From contig QNGE01001716.1 of the NCBI GenBank assembly GCA_008508345.1, positions 62,001 to 126,000 of the forward strand: DNA of 64,000 bases, given 5' to 3'. Source of the DNA: Paragonimus westermani (lineage: Eukaryota; Platyhelminthes; Trematoda; Plagiorchiida; Troglotrematidae). Both the position numbers and the translations under genes were made by a program. Below, piece by piece: positions 1 through 12,900 of this stretch. How positions within the stretch are numbered: position 1 is the first letter of the stretch; every line of letters begins with the position of its first letter. The notes beneath the pieces are model-generated. The model made no database searches, was not told where the DNA came from, and saw only the letters and a list, made by a program, of their open reading frames with translations.

Positions 1-470
1 TGATGAGCGTGTTGAACAAGGAAAGTGTGGCGACACCGAGCTAGAATGAAAATAAGAAGAGAGAGAGTTGCTACGATTAATTTGTGGTTGAAAGGTTGAA
101 AAATAGAACAAATGATCTGACTTCGGTTATAATCATATAAAATTATGTTGGTTTGAGAGTGCAACAATTTCTCAGAACTATCATTTCCATGAATTGATCT
201 ACATTTCACAAAGACTTATTGGGCATCATTAAAAATCGCTCGACCAAGAATCCACTACTTCGAACGTCTTAGCTTCGAGCTATCTGTCTGAATTAGGGGT
301 CCAAATAAGGCAATGCAGGAACGCCCGGTTGTTTTAGTTGATTTCAAGACGACCAAGGCCATACCAGGCCAAACATGAAAGTCGGAAACTTTATTAAAAT
401 CACCAAAGCGACTTGCCAGTTCTATAAGTAGTGATTTGAGTAATGTAACTCAGAAACGGAGCAACGCTAG
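1..470. other. No recognised gene
   Basis: No long open frame and no recognisable motif. The gypsy relic that starts just downstream should have its RT palm here, but no RT fingers or palm motif can be read in any frame. The element is therefore either truncated at about 470 or decayed beyond recognition. Confidence 0.5.
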
Positions 471-476
471 GGGGTA

Positions 477-2620
477 TATGAAGATGATATTGTGATAAAC
501 AGTGACACGGAATCGGAACATACTGCCTACCTAAATGCTGTCATAAATCAAATCGAGAACTCAGGACTTCGGATGAATGCCGATAAGTCACGACTCGGAC
601 GGTCATCGGTAGTGTTACTGGGGCACAAGGTGGGCCAAGATGAAATCAGGCCCCTGCCAGAGAAATTGCTGGCAATTAGGGAGGCCGCGGTGCCGAATTC
701 TAAGCGCACACTGAGAAAATTTTTGAGTCGAGCAGGGTACTACAGTCGGTTCGTGAAAAATTTCTACTCCATTACATCACCACTGTAGGAACTGCCTCGA
801 AAAGACGACAAATTTGAATGGACCGACGGTACCCTGAGGGTGTTCACGTGAGTGCAACAGGAGATGAACGAGCAACAAGTGAAGCTGAAACTTCTGAATA
901 CAAAAGGAACATTCATCGTAGCAGCAGATTCCAGTGACCTTGGCATTGGGATAGTACTCAAATGAAAGGAAGGAGTAATCGAATATGTCAGAATAGTCCT
1001 GATGCCAGCAGAACAAAAGTGTTCGACCATTGTGAAGGAATGTTTGGCAAGCGTCAGGGTACTGGAAATGTGGAGGCCGTATTTGTTGGATAAACAGTTC
1101 CACGTGGAGACCGATCACAATCCTCTAGAGTGGATCAGGACTGCGAGGGACCCGAGAAACAAATTAGCCCGATGGGCATTGCATTTATAGGAATATGATT
1201 TCACCGTCAATCTTGTGCCTGGTTCTACTAATTGCGTCGATGATTTTCCTTCTCGGCCACAGACAGATGATAGACTTCCCAATGTGGCTTTTCGAGTAAG
1301 AGGCTTGGTAATGGAGCAGGACCAACAAAGACTAGTGCGCCTACGGCGTCAGGACAAGGTTGTCCGGAAGGTGTTTGACGCTCCTGAAAGAGACACGAGG
1401 ATCCCAGCAAATACTAGGGATGGAGAGCTGAAAATAATCGCCTCCTATTGGAGAAGTGTTTGGTTAAACCGTGTGGACGTATTAACTCAGCAGCGTAGCG
1501 TTGGCGGCTCTTATGTGGTAGTCATCCTGAGACAACGGAGGAGGAGACTGGTAGCAAAATATCATGAAATGACACACACCGGACGCATCGGGACACATGA
1601 CCTACTACAACAAAGAGGATACTGGTCGAAGATGAAAGAGGATGTGACGGCCTGACGACAGTATCAGTTACCGAAAAGCAAAAATCAGGGAGCCTAGTAG
1701 CTCTTACAGCTAATACTGGTCTCCGAAATCGGTTAACTCTGGCCGATGGATCATTTGGGCCAACTTCCATTAAGCGCTCACGGTAACCAGTACATTCTGG
1801 TCATGACAGAACGTCTTTACCCGTTGTATCGAAGCTAACGGCGTTTCGGATTAAAAGGCATTTACAGTGGGAGACACGGTGATGAAGCACATCGTAGAAA
1901 ACCACGGTGTACCAAAAGCAGTCTTGACGCATCAAGGATCATGCCTTGAGAGCGAGGAGTTTCGAACGACGCCATATCACCCGCAGACGAATAGGCTCAC
2001 TGGACATAACAACCGAACGATCAAGAAATGGTTGTCAGCTAAAGGAGGCGACTGGTAGTCTAAGTTACCACTAGTGCATTGGACGACCGTAAGTCTGTGC
2101 AGGCGAACACGAAGAAATCCCTATATCAATTGAAGTACGGGAAAACCTGTTGACTTCCGGTGGATCAGGATACTGGAATATGGCCACAATGCAGCGATTT
2201 CACCAGAGAATTTGTTTTCGGAAGAGGAGAAGCCAAACGAAGTCTGGAAGCGTCGCAGGCACCCAAAAAAGGACAATCCGCAGCTGAACGGTTCGGCAAG
2301 GCTAAAATGTTTAACCTAGGATAAAGGGTGAACTATTGAGATTATCGAAACAGAGGTGTCAGTGACCCAGGCTCGAGAAAATGTCTGTATAAATGGAAAA
2401 TTCCTTATTTAGTAATTTATAAACGGAGCCCCGTATACATGATCAAGAGGGATTGCAATACAAAACGAGTGTGGCAGTGGATTAACAAAGTGGCACGGTA
2501 TGCCGGTGTGGTGAATCTGCAAAAGATCAATACTTCGGGAGGACACTGCGTGGGTCGGAGAGAATTTGTTAGCAGATTCAGAGGAGCCAGGAAACATCAG
2601 AAGGGGTGGAATGTTGTGTG
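477..2620 (+). pseudogene. Degenerate Ty3/gypsy pol relic (RT tail, RNase H, integrase)
   Basis: Several broken frames follow the gypsy pol order. Tyr-Glu-Asp-Asp (477-488) stands at the RT catalytic box, followed to 788 by the RT thumb/connection region (LGHKVG, FLSRAGYYSRFV). RNase H follows with AADSSDLGIG (921-950), a TDHNPLEW box near 1110-1135 and a stop at 963-965. The integrase zinc-binding region is recognisable near 1555-1660 (HTGRIGTHDLL, GYW). The catalytic core at 1867-2058 keeps VLTHQGS and PYHPQTNRL, but the expected Asp before QG is His, and the expected Glu before the NRT box is also gone. A C-terminal integrase tail (KWKIPYLVIYKRSP) is readable from about 2380. With stops, frame changes and lost catalytic residues, this is a dead copy. 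It belongs to a different lineage from the element at 20.7 kb. Confidence 0.85.
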
Positions 2621-2640
2621 ATAGGCAGCTTCGTCTGTCA
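2599..2640 (+). promoter_or_regulatory. Possible polypurine tract and start of a 3' LTR of the relic
   Basis: A purine run (2599-2611, AGAAGGGGTGGAA) is followed directly by TGTTGTG at 2612. This is the usual arrangement at the 3' end of a gypsy element, where the tract primes plus-strand synthesis next to the TG that opens the LTR. No second LTR copy was found in the window, so the LTR end cannot be placed. Confidence 0.35.
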
Positions 2641-4127
2641 GTACTATACTACTTACAATTTGGGACCACGCTTAGAAACAAAAGGGCAACTGTCAACCTC
2701 AGGGAGTCGATGGACCAGAAGCAATCACTGGAACTGTGTTCACGCTATGAGGGATGTGCCACCAGGACGAACGATAATGTGTTACTGCACAATGTGTGTG
2801 AATACAATACCCGTGCAAATGAGTGTACGCGCTCAAGATCCTATGTTTTAGCATAACCTGTAGAGTAGTTCGCGCACTAAACAACTTAGCAGGCTAAATG
2901 TCTTTTGCGATCACAACAGTTTCTCCTGTTCATCACGGCCATCACAGTTAGTAATCCGTTGTCAACTATGGAGAACTGAATTCTTTGTGCAAGTTTCCCG
3001 AGCTGAACCTTCACAATTTCTCGACCATTTTCCTCGGTTCTGAATCTTGTGAAAGCTGTGAACCGATATTACCTTCAGCGGGAACCACGCTACTTATTAG
3101 CGTCCCTGAGCCACACGGATCGTTCGCTATCTTTCAACGTTATAATACACAGCATTATAAAGTCTTCTGGCACCGTAGATTTTTCATATGAAAGAGAACT
3201 AGAAGGATGCGTCTCTCTGAAATACTCTCACAGTCGGGTTTTTGAGTGAGATAAGAATATACCATTCTCTCATTAACTGGAGTAAGTTTCAGTCGTACCG
3301 GCCAATTTATCTGAAACTGGTCAGTCCGAACCATTCAATATCAGCAGATTGTATATTCTCTGTCTTATGGATAGTTTGTGATGCGGATTTCCTTGTATCT
3401 TGTAGGGCTTATGCTGTCTGTGAAAAACACCCAACATTAATGCCTCAGATCTGCACCTGGTAGGCTCAAATGAAAATGGTAATTGATGGCATCAAGTTAC
3501 ACGGAGTTGTCTTTGTAGTGTGAGACAAACGGTGCAGTAGAGGGTAGTATCAACGAAAGTTTCGGTTGCCTTACCAAAAAATTACTCATGGTAATTTATT
3601 AATAACAAAGCCCAAGACTACTGCCCCTCTTTTACGGAAGTGAGCAACCGGAGAAGCTCGACAACAGGAAAAACAGAATCACCGTAAAGTCACGGTTCTT
3701 TTTGAAGCAAAAACTAAACACTACTTGCCAGTAATATAAATTTAACTATAAAATATCATTTCTTAACTGAGGTGGATTCACTACACCGACGCAATAGAAA
3801 CCACCTGTCTCGTCGCTGGTTTGAATCGACAATCGGCCGTCTCAAGCGACTTGCCTAAGACTGATGGCCAAGCCGACTGGAACGTCGGCTAGAAAGACAA
3901 ATACAAATTTGGCCCTCTCTGTTTGACTGAACTCAAACGAAGGAGGAATCAAACGTGGACTGTCAGGGTCAGGGTGCGTACCAAAAGTCAATCGCCCAAT
4001 TACACCAGTTTTTATGTAACAAAGGTGAAAACAATGCGATGGTCATTTAGTAGTGAACTGAAGACATGCTCAGCCCATTTGGAAAATTAATACTATCCAC
4101 GAGTTTCCGACCTGTTGCAGCTCGGAA

Positions 4128-4218
4128 ATGCTACATATCCTTGCCATGGCCGGGACTAGAACTATGGCCACAAATCCATGAAGCAGCCGCGTTGACCACT
4201 GCTTGATCAACACTAGAC
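4128..4218 (-). repeat. tRNA-like sequence, probable SINE or tRNA pseudogene relic
   Basis: Read on the minus strand, a D-arm/A-box-like TGATCAAGCAGTGGTCAACG is followed about 35 nt later by a B-box-like GTTCTAGTCCC. The order and spacing resemble a pol III tRNA promoter. The acceptor stem does not pair convincingly, so this is not called a functional tRNA. A tRNA-derived SINE head is the simplest reading. Confidence 0.35.
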
Positions 4219-7200
4219 CGGCATTATCATGTGAAACCCCTTAGTCACATACGCTTCTAGTCCTGGTTGTGACAAAGATATTCATTACTAAGAAGCCTTA
4301 AAACGGGCGAAACCCGAGTAAAGTGGATGATATATATACGTATACATACAAGCCAAGTTCATCGCTAATCGGCAGTGAACAAAACGATCAGCTTAAATAA
4401 GACCGAAATGAGGCAGTGACAGAAAATATTAAGAAAATACCTTCTGATTAAAGAAGCACGTCTGCTCAGATGGTGTGTAGAAAAAAAAACGTACGATGCC
4501 TTTGATCAAGAAATGAATTGTCTTGTTATTACTAAAACCACACAGGTCAACTCCGAAATTTAGAGCAGTTTGTTTAGGTCGAACTCCACTACAAAAGGTC
4601 AATCTAGAGCCTACTTTAGCAGAAGGACTGAAACGGTACCAGTAAACTTAGGTGGGCATTGTTCGCAAACTGTTCTCAAATTACAACCATCCGCTCAGTC
4701 AAAACCATATTTCACATGTTCTTACTAATAAGTCTATCGCTCATTTATTCTGACCTCTATTTTTCTCCTAGTGTGTAAGCAGGTGACTAACCCTTGAGTG
4801 TAATCCTGTATACATGCTTGTCAATTTAGTTGAAAAGAAGACAGTGGTAAAAATCGTGGGGACAGTATACGCCTAATGATAAACCACTTTCTACCCGTCT
4901 GCCAGATGAAAGGAACAAAGAGCAAAACGCCCAACTGAACGACATTTTTGCTAAACAGCTTTTAGACGGTATGGTACAGAAGGAAGATTGCGATCTGAGG
5001 ATCGGCTAATATAAAAAAGCCCGGCGTATTCGAAACAATTCTATTTAACTTCGTAAATCTTCCTTACTAATAAAAGAAGTCTCTTAGAATTTATCGGTTT
5101 GCGTAAAAATCATTGGAATAGCACACTTCACTGGATAAGTACGGCGGATTTAAATGTATCCTACTGGATCTAGTGACGCGTGTTGTTTCCAAGCTCCAAG
5201 CTGCCCCTTGTTCCCTACTATAACTACCGCAGGTCATTTGGTACCGTTCGCAGACCACGCTATGAACAATGGGCCGATGAAGCCGAGCAACCAAACCCAG
5301 GCTTAGTGCATATCCCCGTGTTGTCCAATGTAACCATTAATCTGAAATACCGACGCCGTTCACTAACGCGACTCGGTTGAAAGATTAATGAAGGTCGAAG
5401 TGAGATAAGCGGCAGGACAACAACCCGCGGACTAAACATCGCTCATCCATTCAGTACGGTGTGAGCTACCTTCGACTGAGTGGCTAGGTGAACGTAGCGT
5501 ACTAAGCAACAACGCAGTCTCGCAGATCATTTTTAATCGGATAAAGTGAAATACGGGGTCGCTGATTCCTTACACTCTTGATGAAACACTACCATACAAC
5601 GCACCCGAACTTGCCGTGCTAGCAAAGAGTTGGACAGTAAAGAAGAAATCTAGATTGAAAATGTCACAGCGCTACCGGTTCAACTGATTTGTACCACTAG
5701 AGAAGTCGGGCGCATACAACAAGTAATGTTACTTCAATCTATCAAAAGTGAAATAATTATGCTAATTCTATCACACTCTCCTACTTATATTAACAGTGGA
5801 AGGGGCAAAATGGCCTTAAGTCGGTGGCTCGGAACCACTACAAGTGGACTAATCGTAAATCGTTATCGTATTCTTAAGTCTTATGTATTATCTGCTCAAC
5901 AAAACAGGAAAGCTGTAAGGTCGCTCATAAGAGTTCAACTGATGAGAATTGTTCAGAGTTGTATCGAACTGTTCGGGATTTTGCAGTTTGCATTCGACCA
6001 TATTTTCATTTCAGCTATCTCGGTAGTTAAAAAGTAGACACAGAGTATGTACAAAAGCAAATCATTTAAACACTGTCGTTGCTAGCTAGTCATGCAACTG
6101 ATCAAGAACAGCTCAGAACATCTAACGACAGCAGTCACCAACATGAACATCTTTCTGACCATGATTATTCCTCACCAATATGCTCTTCGTGTACTGTTTT
6201 TTACACCGAAACAGCGCGATCAGTAGGCATAAAAACAGGGATTGGTGTTGACAAAGCTAATTTCTTTAATTTATGACAATGAACGATTCTAGAAATTAGA
6301 ATGACGATGTATTATTCACCGTTTATACCTGGGGCATCTTCATTGTATCTCAACCAGCAATCAAACTGAACATCTCATGACTTGTCCGTACATACCCCGA
6401 TGGTTTTTAGGTAACCATGTTATATGTGAAAATCGTCTTAAATCCAGATGTCGGGGCTACTCAGCAGAAGCATTCGTTTTCATTCCAAAACTGATTTTAC
6501 AGTCCCAGGTTGTCGATGTCAATTTGAACTCGTCATAACCCTACACATTGAGTGCTGGTTCTAAAAGTCAACAAATCAATGCATTTATTGGTCAGAGAGA
6601 AAGCTGGCAAACGAGGCAGCCACTCTTCAAGGTCGCCTGTGCCCAGTTTACGGAGCCAGAGTGTGTTCTAAGTACGCATTGTGTTTATCAGATATGGACG
6701 CGCGCACACGCTCACAAAGACGAACCAAAGTAGAAGCAGCTTAGCAGAACAACTTGTGAATAATCGGTAATTTGGTTTATTGGTGACGTTTCACCCCTAG
6801 CATAGAAGATTCTTGAGACCAGCTACTTAACCGGTCGCAAGCACACTGCGGCTACAGCTTTCCTAGTGCACATAGGTAGTAGAATGGCCAATGTTAGTCG
6901 ATTTTCACCCAAACCAAACGAACTATGGATTATCGGAGTAGCCCACTGTGATTTCAATAGCCATGAAGCAATTTGAATACGATTTGCTTAGTTCCTCTTC
7001 TACACCCCACAAAAACAGGTGCACACTAATACGTGTAACAAGATAAACAGCAACTTGGCGCGGCTAGTTCACGGTAAACTACACGGCAATTTCACTGTAA
7101 CAGCAGGCAAATTTTCACCGCATCTGGAAGGTCGATAGTGTTTAGAATGACATGCATGTGAACAGAAAGAATCCGAAACTGTGAATAGTGATTGGGAGTT

Positions 7201-8508
7201 GTATCATCAACATGGATCTTTCAAATCCGCTGAATGATCCACCCTCTTTATGAAAATCAACTAACTCTGCTGATTCACCATCTCATACATGAAACCAATA
7301 TGTTTTCATAGGAATGACTAAAATACAACTGTGAAGCGAAGGGCTGAACAGAGGGCAAATACTGTTCTCTAAAGAGCGTGACAGGAAATCAAGTTATCAT
7401 ATCCACACATACCAAGTGAAAGCATACTTGTAGAACACAGCTAAACTGTGTCTCGCAAGCTTCTTTACAGACAGCAATATTTATAACGTCAGTTCCATTT
7501 CTGTGGGCGGGTAAGGGTCATACTACAGGATAGTAGAGTTACTCTTCAGTTCATTACCCTTTTAGACATACCGGATGAAATGTCAATTTGTACAACACCC
7601 AAGAACCCGTAATAAAAACAGTTGTCACAAGAGATTGATTGATAGCAAACTACGCCAAAAGATGTCGCAAACTGTCCGTGCGACAGAAGCTTGTGACCAT
7701 TACCTGGAATACACTGTGCTGCGGTAAAAAAAAAAGGTTAAAAACCTACGAAAACAATTAAAGAAATAAGCCTCACCTATTCTGGTCAGGATATTCACAT
7801 CTGCGGTTCCGAAATGTGTAAAATTTAAGTGATTAGTGTATTCCCTGTGTTGTGACTCTTAAACGTTGATCAAGACGATCGAGGCAAACTTTAATTAACA
7901 AAAGAACTCAAAAATTTTTCACGAATTATCCAATGACGCGACTATCAAGCTGCTGTGGGATTAGGATCGGTATGAACAGATTTAATAAATATGAACGCAC
8001 AGGAAATCAAAAACACCCAAATGTCCGAACATCGTATAGATGCAATCAGGCGTTCGTTGATCGAACAATAACAGAACTGTCGTAGTCGGATGAACCAAAA
8101 ACAGACCGAGACTAGAAACTGGACCGAACCATCACCACATTGAACAAAGGAGGAGCCTGAGTAACCGGCAGAACCGTATGGTCAGTGCACACTAAAATAG
8201 ACTTTAGTTCATGTCCAGCGCTTAAATTACGTTTGTTCAAGGAGAGACGTGTCACTTTTCACGGAGACAACCACTGCAATGTTCCTGTATATTCATCACT
8301 GGTCCTCCTAAATTTCAAGAAAAACACAGACATGTGTAAATTTCTCCAGGGACTAAGAGCACCCGTTCAAAGTGGTGCTTGATATACTGTCACCTTGGAC
8401 GGTAGCATCAGAAGGATCTATCTGACTGACTTCCGAGCAAACCGTTTAGGAATCACCGTATAAAATTTGCTGCTAATAATACAACATATGATTTAGTCGA
8501 ATGGCAAG

Positions 8509-8509
<1 letters not shown>

Positions 8510-8544
<35 letters not shown>
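8510..8544. repeat. (AT)17 microsatellite
   Basis: Seventeen uninterrupted AT dinucleotides. A pure tract of this length is normally polymorphic in copy number. Confidence 0.95.
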
Positions 8545-8547
<3 letters not shown>

Positions 8548-9362
8548 TTTTCTGCTGGTCGGCAGTAGTACATACAAGTTCATTCTCATGATGCAATGAA
8601 ATCGCACCCTCAAACTTGGAAATAACGTAATCCTGTTCAAACCACATACTCACCAACATCACGATTTCGTGAGATCGGAAACAAATAACCTGCATCACAA
8701 TGAAACCTAGCCTGAAGCAGAATGGAAGGACCCAGATTTATTTCAACTCTACCATGATTAGAAAACAAATGTTCGATGCTTTGTTTCCTAATAGTCAGAA
8801 CGCAACAAATCGTTTTCCACTATTTGATAACCTATAGCATTAACGGAACCGTTCAAGTTTTACTTCACGTTCCAGCTATGTTATCTGGAGGACAAACGAA
8901 AGAAATCGTTGACCAACAAAACGACTAAACACCCATCTATCGTCAAAGGAATTAACACATACGTTCAGCTATATCCAGTAGACGTGGCTTTTATGATCAC
9001 TTATTGATTAAACCTCTAGAATTACCACACCGTGACCAAAAGTAAAGTTTATTTCATCGATCGTCTGAACACAAACTATCATCGCAGAGGGCACGACCTC
9101 CATCGACACAAGGTCTCACACAAGTTAACTAGAGAGACGTCTCAGAACTAGTATACAATCAGAAACTACCACGATACTCAGCACCTTAAACTGACAAGTG
9201 CGTTTCGTGATGTGAGCAGAGTGAAAAACATGAACCATTTCAATTCGAGGGGGTTGTTTGCTTTAAAGTGAGATAGACTGCAGCATGTAGAGTCAGTTCG
9301 CCTCAGTTGGGGAAACCTTTGAACACAACTGATCAAAAAAGACAAAACCAAATGGTACCTAC

Positions 9363-9674
9363 CAACGTGTTGCAGTAATGTAATCGGGAAATCAGCAGAT
9401 CCATATAGGTGGGAGCAGCAGAATGAACAGCTGAAAACTGAGGGTGTGTAGACGCCTCTGTCAAGTCTGCTGACAGCACTGAAATACCCTCACAATCAGG
9501 ATCGGCACTTTGTGTTTGATCTGGTGTAGAGGTGACCAACCGCATTCCCGACTTATCCACTGGCATTTGAGTCAACAGAAATCGAAGCAGAGCTGGTAGG
9601 AGCGCCGACTTCGCAATGTGTGAAATCAACTGTTTCAAGTATACGGTTGCAGTTATGACGTCCGTGACGTTGGT
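9363..9674 (-). CDS. FHIP1: FHIP1-type protein, downstream exon (104 codons)
   Basis: The exon lies between an acceptor (pyrimidine-containing TTGTACCACAG, AG at 9676-9675) and a donor (GTAGGT starting at 9362), phase 0 at both ends. Residues 1-35 (TNVTDVITATVYLKQLISHI, then KSALLPALLRFLL) match the family segment usually written S-x-x-E-M-I-x-x-T-A-Y-L-E-L-F-L-R-S-I followed by a leucine-rich helix. The last 16 residues (YMDLLISRLHYCNTL) match the next helix (LDTLLSRI-like). Between them lie about 50 polar Ser/Thr/Pro/Asp-rich residues that other animal FHIPs do not have in my recollection, probably a lineage-specific disordered loop. The exon is separated from the previous recognised exon by 30.5 kb. 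Confidence 0.75.
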
Positions 9675-9923
9675 CTGTGGTACAATAAAGCAACAACAGT
9701 ATTGCGCCGAATCCGTATAGTATGTAGACAATTGTGTAACACATAACACAAAGTTTGGAGTAGAAGGCAAGTTTCACACGCTGGCCTTAATTTTAAACAA
9801 AGTTTTGCTACACAAAACATCAACTGAGGTGGGTTCAACGATCTCAAAGAATGATGGCAAACAGAATAATATTCGTGAACAGTTACGGCAGAATGCTGCT
9901 AGCTCGTCTATTATGTTTGTTGG

Positions 9924-9951
9924 TATATATATATATATATATATATATATA
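9924..9951. repeat. (TA)14 microsatellite
   Basis: Fourteen uninterrupted TA dinucleotides, 250 bp outside the acceptor of the FHIP exon, on its intron side. Confidence 0.95.
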
Positions 9952-12900
9952 GGAGTTACAGGACTTTTGGCAATTAATTTCACAATTAACTACCAGTCTT
10001 AGTTTTTGTGGTATTTACAAACCAAACACCACAGAAACCTGTTATGTGACACTGGGTTATAACAGCATTCAAAATATTACATAGGATTACCCCGAGAATA
10101 AGAAAATAACTTTCTCCGAATCTTTTATATGAGCATTTAAATTTTGCACACGCTGTGCCATTCGAATTTTGGCGAGAATCTAGTTTAAATGCATACGCTC
10201 AGTGACGGCTTACGGCCGTTAACGAAGGTCCTTGAATTTAGAATTATCAGAGGTCGGTAAACAACGGAAACTATAATTATGCACTCTGCTTATTCTCACG
10301 AAATACTGGAGGCACGATACCACCATACAAGGTTCAGGTGTACATTAATAGTTCGATAACACCTGTTCACTTGGGTGTCCTCATCTAATCCACACCGGCA
10401 TGACTATGGAAACTGAAAAATGGTCACACCAAAAGACGTGAACGACTCTGATCAATGCTAGAGAAATCGTTAAAGGTGGTTTTTGTAGTAACATCCAGAT
10501 GTTACTGCTTTCACTCATCGTTAACTTGTAGAGATAAATTTCCGAAATAATTTGAACAAATTGAGGATTATCACCAATTTCACTGACTGTTTTGCCAACC
10601 GGGCCTGGAAACATTGTGTTATATCTTACAGAGAGTGGTTAACTCATATACTATTAAGATGAAATACCGGGACATAGTCTCTTGCATCTGCCTGTTAAAA
10701 AACAGATTTCGCCAGCGAAACGCAAAAGTCAACCTTGGTATTGCACCGAAGAAATATATTCCCCAAGGTGTAACGCAAAAGGAAGTATTCGCTTTTGTAT
10801 GCAAGTTTCTCTGCTTAACAAGCACGTGTGTACAAATGGCACTTGTCATGCTTTTAAATGGTCCCATAGTAGAAATTACCATCATCCCCTCTTTACAATA
10901 AACATTTAGTCGACGTGCTTGTGAAATTGTGCAAATAGTCTCATAGCCCTAAAAACATCGAAAACGCATCAAACCGTGGCGTCAGTGTGAGTCTGCACAC
11001 TGACCCCATACGGCTCAACGACGTGACAGCTGTACAGGCAGACTCGCCTCGGTTGTGTCTATTTTCTCCACGACCTCATACGTTCTACGTCATTTTGTGC
11101 CCATCAGACTGATTGTCTTGTGATTGGCTTAAAGACGTCTCCACAATTTAAGGATACTAAATAGCCCAAATTCGTTCATGTTACCAAGCCAGCCTAAGGA
11201 TATCTGCGCGAAGTAGAAGGTACTTGGTCTTGAAGAAGAATCCACAAACCCTACGGAGAAATGACAGCGCGAAATCTATAAATCCGATCGCAAAACCGTT
11301 GAAGATTGGAGAATTACGTTTCGCGTCCACCCAAGGTGAACCATACCAAAATAGACTAATGAGAAATGGGAACGTGTAATTCTACAGGAGTGCAACATTA
11401 TAGTCAGACATATTGCCCACGGTTGGATGGAAGCACTTGCGAATGTTACAGTTCCACAAGCGGAAGTAGCCGAGCTGGAAAAACCCCAGAAGATCAGACA
11501 TTTTTATGCCACAAAATAGAACAGTTAAAAAGATAACAGGTAAAATATATGTTCTTGCAAACTTTTCTGCATATGGAAAAGTATGTACTATAGAACGAGA
11601 GATTATGAAGCAGAAAACAGGCATCAAATGCGGAACTGAAAACACAAAAGAGATATACAGCTGTGCTACATGCCGATCACATTGGGACCGCTAACCTAAT
11701 ACATGAGTCACTATTCACACAGAGTTGGAAACAAGCGTCTCAACACAACTGCCCAGGCACACCACCACAACAGAGGTTTAGTAGTTGCGTAAACGATTAT
11801 GTCTTTATGAGACCTCTTTGATGATGTTTCATCACCGTTCACTGACTAAACTAAACATTCCACACTGACGGTAATATTTCGGAAACGATCCACTTCTGAG
11901 TGGGTTCAGAACAAACAAGTTGAACTGATCGACATGCATTGTGCCGCAAAGACATTTCAACTGCTTTGGTCAGTCAGGTTACACGACAGTGGTCAGTAGA
12001 TGTGTGCAGATAAAACCAAGAAGGATTCATTGGACAAGTTTGAAAATAGCCAAAATGGATAGAAGAACGTTTAAAATAGGCCCATAAAAATAACTACAGG
12101 ATCAATTAATGGTCTATGGGGAACTGTGCAGTGAAGTAATAAGGGTTATGCTTTTCACATTCAATCAACCAATGTCATGTTTGATCGACCTGATGAGAAT
12201 ATTTTAAAGGTCATCCAATCTTCTCTAACTAATCAGAAACGTTGCGAACTTGACCAAGACACAGTTGTGAGTGTATCTTGTGGCCACAGTTTGCTGACCC
12301 CTTAAACACTGCAGCTGACATCTGAGTTAGGTCAGCGTTAGAAAAATGGGTATAATCGCAAGCTAGTAGAAGATACCATCCTGGAAATTATAGTCGACAG
12401 AGTGTTGAGTCCACAAGGCGAATGAACAGTCATAATAGCTCCATGTAGATTGAAATTACTTCTAATTCCGCCAAAACAACAAGTGTAACGTTCAACACAT
12501 CATACATGTTAACGGGGTCGTAGCCGGGCAGAACACTGCCACCATAAATGTGTCCAGAATTAGCAAAACCGCAATAACGTTCCAAGACAGTCAACATTCC
12601 CTTTCCTGTCTGTGATGTCCCAGCGTTGGTATTTCATTTCAAGAAACAGGTGGGATAAATGTAAAAAGCAATTAAATATCGACTTAAAAATGAGGTGGCC
12701 TTCAAGTCAACATGCACAGTGAAATTCCATTAGGTCACCTTCACGGGAAAGTTTCAAACAGAGGCAGGTTCGAGAACACATACTTGAAGTAACGAGTATC
12801 GAAAGCTGAATTTTGTGGAGGCTGACGGATACCCCAAAAAAATGTTGAGACGTAGTGCAGAACGAAAAAGAACTGAATTAACGTCACTCACCTAGGCGGA

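Larger units (their letters stand above)
2641..9362. other. Non-coding stretch with repeat debris
   Basis: No open frame here has recognisable protein similarity, and the short ORFs look like chance. Apart from the listed tRNA-like relic (about 4.1-4.2 kb) and the AT microsatellite (8.5 kb), only AT-rich sequence is seen. If the FHIP gene continues downstream, this is its next intron or flank. No following FHIP exon could be recognised. Confidence 0.5.
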
